The notes under the pieces were generated by a model. It was not told the DNA's origin. It did not search any database and worked only from the letters and a program-made list of their open reading frames with translations. Of a stretch of DNA of 64,000 nt, positions 16,365 to 23,906 are shown one piece after another; positions within the stretch are counted from its first letter, which is position 1, and every line of letters starts with the position of its first letter. This stretch comes from Actinoplanes siamensis (GTDB taxonomy: Bacteria; Actinomycetota; Actinomycetes; Mycobacteriales; Micromonosporaceae): contig NZ_BOMW01000024.1 of NCBI RefSeq assembly GCF_016862395.1, forward strand, positions 1-64,000, given 5' to 3'. A program made the translations under genes and the position numbers.

Positions 16365-17381
16365 TCAGAACAGGGCGGTCTGGCCGGGGATCGGATCCCG
16401 GCGGCCGGACATCGCGCCGTGCAGGACGCGGGGCTTCAACGTGCCGGCCCAGGCCGGCGCCGGCTCCGGCGGCACGTCGGGCGTCTCGACCGGCGCGTCG
16501 CCCCCGGTCAGCGCCCACAGCGACGGCCCCAGGTTGATGCCGTGCTCGCGCAGCGCCCGCCGGATCACCAGGTAGTCCAGCGGCAGGCGGGCCGTCTCCG
16601 GGCCGGGGACAGGCAGGTCACGGCGCATCCGCATGAGCCGGCGATTGCGGTCGACGATCTCCCGGGACGTGGGGTCGCGGAAACTCGTCGCGGCCAGCTC
16701 CCCGACCGCCTCCCGCAGCGCGGCGACGTCCGCCTGCCAGGCCTGGTCGACCGAGCCGAATGTGCTCAACAACCGGGCCGCGGTACGGGCGCCGAACCGT
16801 CGTACCCCGGGAAGGTTGTCCGAAGGGTCTCCGCGCAGCGCGGCGAAGTCCGTGTACTGCCAGGGGTGCACGCCGTACATCGCCGGGAGGGACTCGGCGT
16901 CGACCAGCACCGAGCGGCCGAAGCCGCCGTTGCGCACCCGCAGCACCGACGTGGTCTCGTCGATCAGTGCGAACGCGTCCCGGTCGCTGGTCATCAGCAC
17001 GGACTGCCAGCCCCGCTCCCGGGCCAGGGCGGAGGAGCTGGCCAGGACGTCGTCCGCCTCGTACGCCGGCGGGACGACAGTGCCCACGCCGGCCGCCCGC
17101 AGCAGGTCCGGCGCGATCTCCAGCTGCCGGCTCAGCTCGGCCGGCTTCGCCGGGCGGTGCGCCTTGTAGCCGGGGTGGTCGGCACGCCGGGCCGAGTCGC
17201 GCGGGCAGTCGAAGCCGACCAGCACCGCGTCGGGCCGCAGCTGCGCCGCGGCCCGGGCGAGGTAGCCGATCAGCCCGCGCAGCGCGGGAGCGGGCTCCAG
17301 CGAGCCGTCACTGGCGTGGTACGCCCGGTGGAGCAGGCTGTTCCCGTCGAGGACCAGCAGCAGCCCACCCGTACGCGACAC
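16365..17381 (-). CDS. 5'-3' exonuclease (flap-endonuclease family)
   Basis: This 338-aa protein is like the stand-alone 5'-3' exonucleases related to the PolA N-terminal domain. It has LLLVLDGNSLLHRAYHA, VLVGFDCPRDSARRADHPGYKAHR, YEADDVLASS, MTSDRDAFALI and the helix-hairpin-helix ALRGDPSDNLPGVRRFG, covering the acidic metal-site motifs. It would remove RNA primers or flaps during replication and repair. The GTG at 17381 starts just before the conserved strand; a TTG further out is less likely. The C-terminal 45 residues are Pro-rich and extend past the nuclease domain. Confidence 0.9.
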   Translation of the reverse strand: MSRTGGLLLVLDGNSLLHRAYHASDGSLEPAPALRGLIGYLARAAAQLRPDAVLVGFDCPRDSARRADHPGYKAHRPAKPAELSRQLEIAPDLLRAAGVGTVVPPAYEADDVLASSSALARERGWQSVLMTSDRDAFALIDETTSVLRVRNGGFGRSVLVDAESLPAMYGVHPWQYTDFAALRGDPSDNLPGVRRFGARTAARLLSTFGSVDQAWQADVAALREAVGELAATSFRDPTSREIVDRNRRLMRMRRDLPVPGPETARLPLDYLVIRRALREHGINLGPSLWALTGGDAPVETPDVPPEPAPAWAGTLKPRVLHGAMSGRRDPIPGQTALF

Positions 17382-17427
17382 CCTGCGAGTTTGCCACCCG
17401 GGAGCGGGGAAGGCCAACGTGCGCCGG

Positions 17428-18225
17428 TCAGCGCGCCAGGCCGTGCCGGCGATGAGTGATCTTCTCGACCAGCCGGACCGGGGCGACCCGCCGCAGGGCG
17501 AAGACGAACGGCGCGTTGCTGCCCACGGCGTACCGCTGCCGGGGTTTGTCCGCCTCGATCGCGGTGACGATGGTCGCGGCGACGCGCTCGGCCGGGATGC
17601 CGGCCTTCTCGTTGCGGTCCAGAGCGGTCAGCATCCGCTCGAAGTCGGCGCGGTGCGGCGAGTCCCCGCTGACGTATTTCGTCCGCCGCTCGCTGATCCC
17701 GGTGTTGATCGACCCGGGTTCGACGGTGGTCAGCCACACGCCGAACGGTGAGTACTCGTGCCGGGCCGCGTTCGCGAACCCCTTGATCGCCGCCTTCGAC
17801 GCGACGTACGAGGACCGGTACGCCAGCGGGAACGACGCCAGCATCGAGCCGACCATGACCACCCGGCCGTACCCGCGCTCGCGCATGCCGGGCAGCGCCA
17901 GCTGCGCCAGCCGCACCGGGCCGAGCACGTTGACCTCGAAGAGCCGGCGCAGCGCGTCCGCCGGCAGCTCCTCGAACGGCCCGGACTGGCTCTCGCCGGC
18001 GTTGTTGACCAGGATGTCGACGCCGCTCAGCAGCGGGGCGGCCGCGTCGATCGACTCGTCCGAGCTCAGGTCCAGGGCGAGATATTCGACACCGCGGGGC
18101 GGGTGTCCGATCGAGGCCGGGTCCCGGCTGGTGCCGATGACCCGGTAGCCGCGGGCGGCCAGCGCCGCGGCGGTGGCGAGGCCGATACCGGAGGACGCTC
18201 CGGTGACCAGGGCGGTGCGCTTCAT
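17428..18225 (-). CDS. Short-chain dehydrogenase/reductase
   Basis: This is a 265-aa classical SDR with TGASSGIG (8-15), NNAG (74-77), S127, and Y140-x3-K144 (YVASK). The start at 18225 places the glycine motif at the usual distance; longer upstream frames are not conserved in character. It runs in the same direction as the downstream exonuclease gene, with 46 bp between. The substrate is unknown. Confidence 0.88.
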   Translation of the reverse strand: MKRTALVTGASSGIGLATAAALAARGYRVIGTSRDPASIGHPPRGVEYLALDLSSDESIDAAAPLLSGVDILVNNAGESQSGPFEELPADALRRLFEVNVLGPVRLAQLALPGMRERGYGRVVMVGSMLASFPLAYRSSYVASKAAIKGFANAARHEYSPFGVWLTTVEPGSINTGISERRTKYVSGDSPHRADFERMLTALDRNEKAGIPAERVAATIVTAIEADKPRQRYAVGSNAPFVFALRRVAPVRLVEKITHRRHGLAR

Positions 18226-18314
18226 CGCAGCACGATAACCGGCGCGCGCCAAGATCGTCGGAGGCGCTACAGTCCCCCTCGCTCGATTCAGCGTATGCGG
18301 GGGAACCACCACAC

Positions 18315-19052
18315 GTGAACATTCTCAGATCGGCCACCGCCTCGGTGGCCGCCGGCCTCCTGCTGCTCGCCGGGTGCGCCTCCGGGAGCGAGGCGCCTTC
18401 CGGACCCGCCGCCGCGGCGGCCTCGCCGTCGCCGGCCGGCAACGGCATGGCGCAGGCGTCCGCGTGGGAGATCCTGGTCCGGGCGAAGCAGGCGCTCACC
18501 GCCGCGAAGTCGTTCCATGTGTTCGGAACCCTTCAGGGCGACGGCGGGACCGACACGTTCGACCTCAAGCGGGCCGGCGCGGACTTCCTCGGGACGCTGA
18601 CGATGGGCGGCGCCAGGATGGAGGTGCTGGCCGTCGGTGACCAGCGGTTCTTCCGGGTCAACCAGAAGATGGCGGCCCTCGTGCCCGGCGCGCAGAATCT
18701 GGGCGTCCCGGCGTCGGCGCTGAACCGGATGTGGCTGCGGCCGGCGCCCGACGACCAGAGCTTCGCCAAGCTGGCCGGCGACTTCGGCGTGGAGGCCCTG
18801 CTCGATTCGACGAGCAAGGCGGTCAAGGGCGACGCGACCGTCTCGGACGGTCGTCCGGCGATCGTCCTGAAGGACCCGGAGACCGGCGACGCCCTGTACG
18901 TGTCGACGGTCGGGGAGCCGCTCCCGCTGAAGATCGATTCCGATGGCGGCTCCCTGATCTTCCGGGAGTTCGGCGCCGAGTTCCCGGAGATCGCGATGCC
19001 GGATGCCGGCAACGTCTTCCAGGTGCCGTCGCAGAAGACCAAAAAATCCTGA
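18315..19052 (+). CDS. Lipoprotein, LppX/LprG-like fold likely (first of a tandem pair)
   Basis: A GTG start gives a lipoprotein signal ending LLLLAGC (lipobox Cys at 21), then an Ala/Ser/Pro linker and a domain with AWEILVRAKQALTAAKSFHV, a run of beta strands (LGTLTMGGARMEVLAVGD) and a C-terminal GNVFQVPS. The pattern resembles the mycobacterial LprG/LppX lipid-carrier family, but this is inferred. It shares layout and many motifs with the next gene (AAEIL, SFHV/SYHV, GTL/GSLTM, MEVL/MEML, AEFPEI/KEFAEI), so the two arose by tandem duplication. It would be anchored outside the membrane. Confidence 0.8.
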   Translation: MNILRSATASVAAGLLLLAGCASGSEAPSGPAAAAASPSPAGNGMAQASAWEILVRAKQALTAAKSFHVFGTLQGDGGTDTFDLKRAGADFLGTLTMGGARMEVLAVGDQRFFRVNQKMAALVPGAQNLGVPASALNRMWLRPAPDDQSFAKLAGDFGVEALLDSTSKAVKGDATVSDGRPAIVLKDPETGDALYVSTVGEPLPLKIDSDGGSLIFREFGAEFPEIAMPDAGNVFQVPSQKTKKS

Positions 19053-19089
19053 CAACCTATTGATTCTGTACGACGGGGACACAGTGCAC

Positions 19090-19839
19090 ATGAAGAAGCG
19101 GGTCACCCTCGCGGTGGCCATGACGGGTCTGCTGCTCGCCGGATGCACGTCCGGCAAGTCCGCCGAGGCGCAGGCCGGGCCCACGGCGTCGGCGTCGGCT
19201 GCCCCGATCACCAACGGCATCCCGGCGCTGACGGCGGCGGAGATCCTGAAGCGGGGGTCGAACCAGGTGAAGGCGTCGAAGTCGTACCACGTGACCGGGA
19301 AGATCACCAATGACGGCTCCACCATGGAGTTCGACTTCAAGGTGGCCGGCAAGGACAAGATCGGCTCGCTGACCATGGATGGCGGCAAGATGGAGATGCT
19401 GGTCGTCGGCGGCAGCCAGTACGCCCGGATGGACAAGTCGTTCTGGACCCGGATGCTCGGCGCCGACCTGGGCAAGAAGATGGCCGCCCAGATGAAGAAC
19501 CGCTGGATGAAGACGCCGAAGGGGCAGGAGAACAAGTCGCTCGCGCAGTTCTTCGACGCGGTCGACGTCGACAAGCTGCTGGACGAGACGGCCGCCAGCC
19601 CCGGCCTGTCCAAGGGCGCGCTGTCCGAGTTCAACGGCACGCCGACGATCCTGCTGAGCGACGCGGACTCGGGCACGTCTGTCTACGTGGCCACCACCGG
19701 CCAGCCGTACGTCCTCAAGGTCGGCGACATCGGCGGCAGCAACATGGTCTTCTCCGACTTCGACAAGGAGTTCGCCGAGATCAAGGAGCCGGCCGCCGGC
19801 GAGGTCATCGTCGTCCCGGACACCAAGAAGAAGGCGTGA
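19090..19839 (+). CDS. Lipoprotein, paralogue of the preceding gene
   Basis: This 249-aa lipoprotein has signal MKKRVTLAVAMTGLLLAGC and a mature domain parallel to its upstream neighbour: ALTAAEILKRGSNQVKASKSYHVTG, SLTMDGGKMEMLVVG, WMKTPKGQ and a C-terminal EVIVVPDTKKKA. It is much richer in Lys than its neighbour. The ATG at 19090 directly precedes the signal peptide. The gap of 37 bp suggests cotranscription, and a strong hairpin ends the unit at 19845-19877. It is probably a surface lipid- or polymer-binding protein (inference). Confidence 0.82.
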   Translation: MKKRVTLAVAMTGLLLAGCTSGKSAEAQAGPTASASAAPITNGIPALTAAEILKRGSNQVKASKSYHVTGKITNDGSTMEFDFKVAGKDKIGSLTMDGGKMEMLVVGGSQYARMDKSFWTRMLGADLGKKMAAQMKNRWMKTPKGQENKSLAQFFDAVDVDKLLDETAASPGLSKGALSEFNGTPTILLSDADSGTSVYVATTGQPYVLKVGDIGGSNMVFSDFDKEFAEIKEPAAGEVIVVPDTKKKA

Positions 19840-19844
19840 CGTCA

Positions 19845-19877
19845 CGGGCCGGTGCGGGAAGTGCCCGCACCGGCCCG
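19845..19877 (+). terminator. 14-bp terminator hairpin after the lipoprotein pair
   Basis: CGGGCCGGTGCGGG (19845-19858) pairs perfectly with CCCGCACCGGCCCG (19864-19877) around AAGTG, starting 5 bp past the lipoprotein stop. Confidence 0.85.
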
Positions 19878-19974
19878 GTCCCGCGCGGCCGGCGCCGCGC
19901 CGATCTACGCCGGTGAGCCCGGGTACCGGAAGGCGCTGGACCGGGACAGCGACGGCGTGGCCTGCGAGCGATGA
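19861..19974 (+). pseudogene. Excalibur-domain C-terminal relic
   Basis: The frame ends APIYAGEPGYRKALDRDSDGVACER, matching the end of Excalibur calcium-binding domains, where the DxDxDG-type loop is DRDSDG. Only about 24 domain residues remain and the first Cys half is lost. The 5' part is overlapped by the terminator hairpin. I read it as a leftover of a deleted secreted nuclease-like gene. Confidence 0.6.
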
Positions 19975-20207
19975 TGTCCGCTGTGGCGGAGGAGGTCTGG
20001 GCGGCCCTGCCGGGGAAAGTCCGTGCCGGGACAGACGAACAGATCTGCCGGCGCCACCTACCGTTCGCGGTGAAGCCGCTGCGCGATGCGACGCCGATTG
20101 CGATCAGTCCCGCGCCGGGGTTCCGCGGTCGCCGCCTCGGTCAGCGGCAACGCTGAGCGCACGATCGGATTCTGCCGCGGACTCGCGAAGCGGCGAGGGC
20201 TCGAGGA

Positions 20208-20330
20208 CCGCGTCCCACCAAGGCCGATGGTTGGTGGGACGCGGCCGGCGTGCGTTCGGCCCCTGGGCGTGGCCGGGTCGGACGCAGAGCTTGTGGTTGT
20301 GGTGGGACGCGGCCGGCGTGCGTCCGGACC
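20208..20330. repeat. Inverted and direct repeats at the 3' end of nadE
   Basis: CCGCGTCCCACC (20208-20219) and GGTGGGACGCGG (20233-20244) form a 12-bp perfect stem. The right arm and the following GCCGGCGTGCGT recur 68 bp on, from 20301, up to the nadE stop. The hairpin may terminate nadE transcription; the duplication is unexplained. Confidence 0.6.
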
Positions 20331-21140
20331 CTAGGCGGGGCCGGGCGGGAGGCAGCGCTTGTGCGCGGTCTGGTGGAAGCGTGCGGTGACGGCCTCGGCG
20401 ACCTCCGGCTTCACCGGCTTGCCCTCGAGGAAGTCGTCGATGTCCTCATAGCTGAAGCCGAGCACGTCCTCGTCGGCGACGCCGGGGCGCAGCGACTCCA
20501 GGTCGGCGGTGGGAACTTTGCGGACCAGCGGATCCGGCGCGCCCAGGGCTGCCGCGACGGCGCGGACGCGCCTCTTGGTCAGACCACTGAGGGGTACGAC
20601 GTCGGCGGCGCCGTCGCCGTGCTTGGTGAAGAAGCCGGTGACCGCCTCCGCCGCGTGATCGGTGCCGACGACCAGGCCGCGGGTGGCCGAAGCGACCGCG
20701 TATTGCGCGATCATCCGCTCGCGGGCTTTGATGTTGCCGAGGATGAAGTCCTGCTCGGCGGCGTCGCGCGTGGTCAGTCCGCCGGCCAGCAGCGACTGCA
20801 GCGCCGCGTCGGCGGCCGGCCGGACGTCGACGGTCAGCACCCGGTCGGCCTGGATGAAGCCGAGTGCCGCCTGGGCGTCGGCCTCGTCGGCCTGGATGCC
20901 GTAGGGCAGGCGCATCGCGATGAACTCGGCCTGGTGGCCGGCGTCGCGGGAGCGCTCGACGGCGAGCTGGCAGAGGCGGCCGGCGGTGGACGAGTCGACG
21001 CCGCCGCTGATGCCCAGGATCAATGCCCGGGCGCCGGTGCGCGTGAGCGTGTCGGCGAGGAACGCGACCCGCCGCTCGATCTCCTGCGCGGCGTCGAATT
21101 CCGCGGTGACGCCCAGTTCACGGGCGATCTGCTCGGTCAT
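20331..21140 (-). CDS. nadE: Ammonia-dependent NAD+ synthetase
   Basis: This 269-aa protein makes NAD+ from nicotinic acid adenine dinucleotide, ATP and ammonia. The PP-loop SGGVDSS (residues 45-51) is intact. Further motifs include ILGNIKARERMI, GLVVGTDHAAEAVTGFFTKHGDGAADVVPLSGL (given in part by its conserved HAAE and GDG) and the late RKVPTADLESLRPGVADE. It has no glutaminase domain, so it is the short form. The start overlaps the stop of the CGNR gene as ATGA, suggesting one transcript and coupled translation. Confidence 0.95.
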   Translation of the reverse strand: MTEQIARELGVTAEFDAAQEIERRVAFLADTLTRTGARALILGISGGVDSSTAGRLCQLAVERSRDAGHQAEFIAMRLPYGIQADEADAQAALGFIQADRVLTVDVRPAADAALQSLLAGGLTTRDAAEQDFILGNIKARERMIAQYAVASATRGLVVGTDHAAEAVTGFFTKHGDGAADVVPLSGLTKRRVRAVAAALGAPDPLVRKVPTADLESLRPGVADEDVLGFSYEDIDDFLEGKPVKPEVAEAVTARFHQTAHKRCLPPGPA

Positions 21141-21706
21141 GGGACCAACCTAGCCTTGCGTGCGTAGGCCCGCGCGGCACGGGCCCGATCGCCGCAGCGC
21201 ACCGAGCACCACTGGCGCCGACCGGTGCGCAGCAGGAACCGCTGGCAGGGCTTGGACTCGCAGGCGGCCAGCCGCTCCGCGTCGGCGCTGGTGAGCAGGT
21301 CGGCGGTGTCGGCGGCGAGGACACCGAGCGCGTGGTCGACCACCTGGTCGGTCGGGTGCGGCTTGGCCCGGTGCAGGCCGAGGGCGGGATCCCAGTGCAA
21401 CTCGGCCGCGGTGGGCACATGGGTGATCACGAAGTTGATCTCGCGCAGCGCGGCGGGTGGGGGCTCCAACTGCCCCACCCGCGCGTTCAGCAGGGCGCGG
21501 ATCTGCTCCCGCATCGACCGCAGCCGGCTCGCACATGCCTCGCGCAGCTCGGCGCCGGCCGGGATCAGCCCGCGCTCGGCCAGCCACCGCGTCGCCCCGG
21601 CCGGCGTGTCGATCAGGTCGGTGACCAGACCGCCGGGCGCGGTGACGCGGCTGTTGGCCAGATCGAGGCCGGGGTGCAGGTCCGCCCCGGGCGCGGTGTC
21701 GTTCAC
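21137..21706 (-). CDS. CGNR zinc-finger (ABATE-domain) regulator
   Basis: This 189-aa protein carries the ABATE domain (LDLANSRV, LIDTPAGATRWLAERGL, LREINFVI) and a C-terminal zinc finger with CESKPCQRFLLRTGRRQWCSVRCGDRARAARAYARK, in which the CGNR position reads CGDR. This family acts as DNA-binding regulators. The GTG at 21706 has GAGG six bases upstream; an ATG at 21733 lacks a ribosome site. It is divergent from an MBL-fold gene, and palindromic sites between them suggest control of both. The stop overlaps nadE. Confidence 0.85.
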   Translation of the reverse strand: MNDTAPGADLHPGLDLANSRVTAPGGLVTDLIDTPAGATRWLAERGLIPAGAELREACASRLRSMREQIRALLNARVGQLEPPPAALREINFVITHVPTAAELHWDPALGLHRAKPHPTDQVVDHALGVLAADTADLLTSADAERLAACESKPCQRFLLRTGRRQWCSVRCGDRARAARAYARKARLVP

Positions 21707-21731
21707 GGACCTCACGGTACGCCTTGCGCTC

Positions 21732-21782
21732 ATCCGTGACAACCCGATAGCCTCACGGATATCACCGATCCCATCCGTGAGG
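21732..21782. promoter_or_regulatory. Operator region with three ATCCGTGA half-sites
   Basis: ATCCGTGA occurs at 21732-21739 and 21773-21780, and inverted at 21753-21760. The last two form a 10-bp perfect inverted repeat, CCTCACGGAT (21751-21760) and ATCCGTGAGG (21773-21782). They fill the gap between the divergent CGNR regulator and MBL-fold genes and are the best candidate binding sites for that regulator. Confidence 0.65.
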
Positions 21783-21787
21783 TTCAC

Positions 21788-22516
21788 ATGATCACTGTCC
21801 AGGCCTTCGGAGGCCCGACCGCCCTTTTCGAGTTCGGGGGCGTCCGGTTCCTCACCGATCCCACGTTCGACCAGCCGCAGAGCTACGCGTCGCCGAGCGG
21901 CACCACGCTGACCAAGCTCGCCCCACCCGCGGCCGGGCCGGAGGCCCTCGGGCGGGTCGACGCGGTCCTGCTCTCGCACGACCAGCATCCCGACAACCTG
22001 GACGACTCCGGCCGCGCGCTGCTCGCCGAGGTCCCGCTCACGCTCACCACGGTCAGCGGCGCCCAGCGCCTCGGCGGCACCGCCCGCGGCCTGGCCCCGT
22101 GGGCGTCCTTCCGGGTCGGCGACGTGACCGTGACGGCTGTCCCGGCCCAGCACGGCCCGGAGGGCTGCGAACCGGTCACCGGCGAGGTCACCGGCTTCGT
22201 GCTCACCTCCGCCGGTCTGCCCTCGGTCTACGTCAGCGGCGACAACGCGTCCCTGGCGATCGTCGAGCGGATCGCCGAGCGGTTCGGCCCGATCGGCACC
22301 GCGATCCTGTTCGCCGGTGCCGTGCGCACCGGCCTGTTCGACGGTGCGCTGCTCACTCTGGACAGCGGGCAGGCCGCCGAGGCGGCCCACATCCTGCAGG
22401 CGACCCAGGTCGTGCTGGTGCACTTCAACAGCTGGGCGCACTTCACCGAGGGCCGTGACGAGTTGGTCAAGGCGTTCACCGAGGCGGGTCTCATCGATCG
22501 CGTTCAGCTGGACTGA
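21788..22516 (+). CDS. MBL-fold metallohydrolase, UlaG-like
   Basis: This 242-aa protein fits the UlaG-type metallo-beta-lactamase fold: ITVQAFGGPTALFEFGGVRFLTDPTF, then LLSHDQHPDNLD in place of HxHxDH, PAQHGPEG, YVSGDNAS and a final VHFNSWAHF. The first His of the usual HxHxDH triad appears changed (SHDQHPDNLD), as in some members of this subgroup. It is probably a small-molecule lactonase or phosphodiesterase. Divergent from the CGNR gene and possibly its target. Confidence 0.82.
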   Translation: MITVQAFGGPTALFEFGGVRFLTDPTFDQPQSYASPSGTTLTKLAPPAAGPEALGRVDAVLLSHDQHPDNLDDSGRALLAEVPLTLTTVSGAQRLGGTARGLAPWASFRVGDVTVTAVPAQHGPEGCEPVTGEVTGFVLTSAGLPSVYVSGDNASLAIVERIAERFGPIGTAILFAGAVRTGLFDGALLTLDSGQAAEAAHILQATQVVLVHFNSWAHFTEGRDELVKAFTEAGLIDRVQLD

Positions 22517-22519
22517 CCC

Positions 22520-22645
22520 CGGCGTCCGAAGCGGCCGGTCTTGCCGGCTGCTGGGCTGGTCCGGCGTCCGTGGCGGCCCATCTTGCCGGCCGCTGGGCCG
22601 GTCGGGCGTCCGAAGCGGCCGGTCTTACCGGCCGCTGGGCCGGTC
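22520..22645. repeat. Three tandem 42-bp repeats
   Basis: Units at 22520-22561, 22562-22603 and 22604-22645 share the pattern GGCGTCCGAAGCGGCC...GCCGCTGGGCCGGTC with a few substitutions, followed by a partial fourth. They lie between the MBL gene stop and the LacI promoter. The 42-bp period is a multiple of three, but no frame has a credible start, so they are probably non-coding. Confidence 0.8.
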
Positions 22646-22698
22646 CGGGCCTTCGTCGCGGCCGGACGCGAGCGGACCTGGAGGCTTCCGGCAACTTC

Positions 22699-22724
22699 TT
22701 GACAATTTTCTGGAAACGATTCCA
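22699..22724 (+). promoter_or_regulatory. -35 element and LacI-type operator of the mannonate operon
   Basis: TTGACA (22699-22704) is followed by TGGAAACGATTCCA (22711-22724), a near-perfect palindrome with central CG typical of LacI-family operators. Binding there would occlude the promoter. It lies 47 bp before the LacI GTG, indicating autoregulation and control of the whole operon. Confidence 0.7.
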
Positions 22725-22771
22725 GACTGGCTCAACCGATCGATCGACATCGAAAGATCAGGGGGTCGGCC

Positions 22772-23893
22772 GTGGCGGTGACCATCAAGGACGTCGCGCG
22801 GCTCGCCGGGGTCTCGCCGTCCTCGGTGTGCCGGGCGCTGGCCGATCCCGCCCGGGTGCGCCCGGAGACCCGGGAGAGTGTCGAGCGCGCCGCGCGTGAG
22901 CTCGGGTATCACCCCAACCGGGTGGCCCGGAGCCTGATCACCGGGCGCACCGCGAACCTCGGCGTGGTCCTGCCGGACCTGGCGAACCCGTTCTTCCCGT
23001 CCGTGGTGAAGTCCATCCAGACGCAGGCGCGGCGATTCGACTACGCGGTGTTCCTCAGCGACACCGACGAGGACCCGGCGGTCGAGGTGCCCGCCATCCG
23101 GGCGCTCGCCAAGCAGGTGGACGGGTTCCTGCTCTGCTCGCCGCGGGCGCCCGACGAGGATCTGCGGTCGTTCGCCGGGGAGAAGCCGATCGTGGTGCTG
23201 AACCGGCGGATCACGCCGTTCCCGTCGGTCACCGCGGACAGCACCGGCGGGATGCAGCAGGCCGTGGCGCATCTGCACGCGCTCGGGCACCGCCACCTCG
23301 CGTACGTCGCCGGCCCTCGCACCTCCTGGTCCAACCGCGACCGGCAGCGGGGCCTGCGCGCGGCCACCGCGGCGCGCGGGATGAACCTGGTCGAGATCGG
23401 TCACGTCGCGCCCACCGTCGACGGTGGAGCGGCCGCCGCCGACCTCGTCCTCGCCACCCCGGCCACCGCGGTCCTGGCCTACAACGACCTGATCGCGCTC
23501 GGCCTGATCCAACGGTTGCAGGCCCGGGGCGCCGAGATCCCCGGGCAGGTGAGCGTCGTCGGCTTCGACGACATCCCGGTCGCCGGGCTGGTCGGCCCGC
23601 CGCTGACCACTGTCGCGATCGGCAAGGAGCAGATCGGCCGGGTCGGGGTGGACCTGCTGCTGGAGCTGATGGCCGACGCGCCGGCCCGGTCCGCGGGCCC
23701 GGGCCGCCGCGCGGCTGCGCGAATGCCCGCCGCGCCGGCCCGGTCCGTGGGCCTGGGCCGCGGCGCGGGTCCGTTGCCGGCCGACGCGCCGGGCCGGCGT
23801 ACGGCTTCCCGGGACTCCACCGGCACCGCCCGCCGGGTGCTGCCCACCCAGCTCATCGTGCGTGGTTCGACGGGGCCCGCCCGGCAGAAGTAG
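22772..23893 (+). CDS. LacI-family regulator of the mannonate dehydratase operon
   Basis: The HTH (TIKDVARLAGVSPSSVCRALAD) and hinge (YHPNRVARSLITGRT) are followed by a sugar-sensing domain (NLGVVLPDLANPFFPSVV, TADSTGGMQQAVAHLHALGH, VSVVGFDDIPVAGLVGPPLTTV). Between LLLELMADAP and VLPTQLIVRGST there is an extra run of about 50 Pro/Ala/Arg/Gly-rich residues with repeated PARS-G motifs, which ordinary LacI proteins lack. The gene begins the unit LacI, binding protein, ATPase, two permeases, ManD. An operator lies upstream. Confidence 0.9.
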   Translation: MAVTIKDVARLAGVSPSSVCRALADPARVRPETRESVERAARELGYHPNRVARSLITGRTANLGVVLPDLANPFFPSVVKSIQTQARRFDYAVFLSDTDEDPAVEVPAIRALAKQVDGFLLCSPRAPDEDLRSFAGEKPIVVLNRRITPFPSVTADSTGGMQQAVAHLHALGHRHLAYVAGPRTSWSNRDRQRGLRAATAARGMNLVEIGHVAPTVDGGAAAADLVLATPATAVLAYNDLIALGLIQRLQARGAEIPGQVSVVGFDDIPVAGLVGPPLTTVAIGKEQIGRVGVDLLLELMADAPARSAGPGRRAAARMPAAPARSVGLGRGAGPLPADAPGRRTASRDSTGTARRVLPTQLIVRGSTGPARQK

Positions 23894-23906
23894 AAGGGAA
23901 CCACAG

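Noticed and set aside
16418..17459. 346-codon plus-strand frame over the exonuclease gene
   Set aside because: Antisense shadow; the exonuclease frame on the minus strand has all acidic motifs.
18288..19676. 462-codon minus-strand frame over the lipoprotein genes
   Set aside because: Antisense to two lipoproteins with clear lipoboxes; no start or motif of its own.
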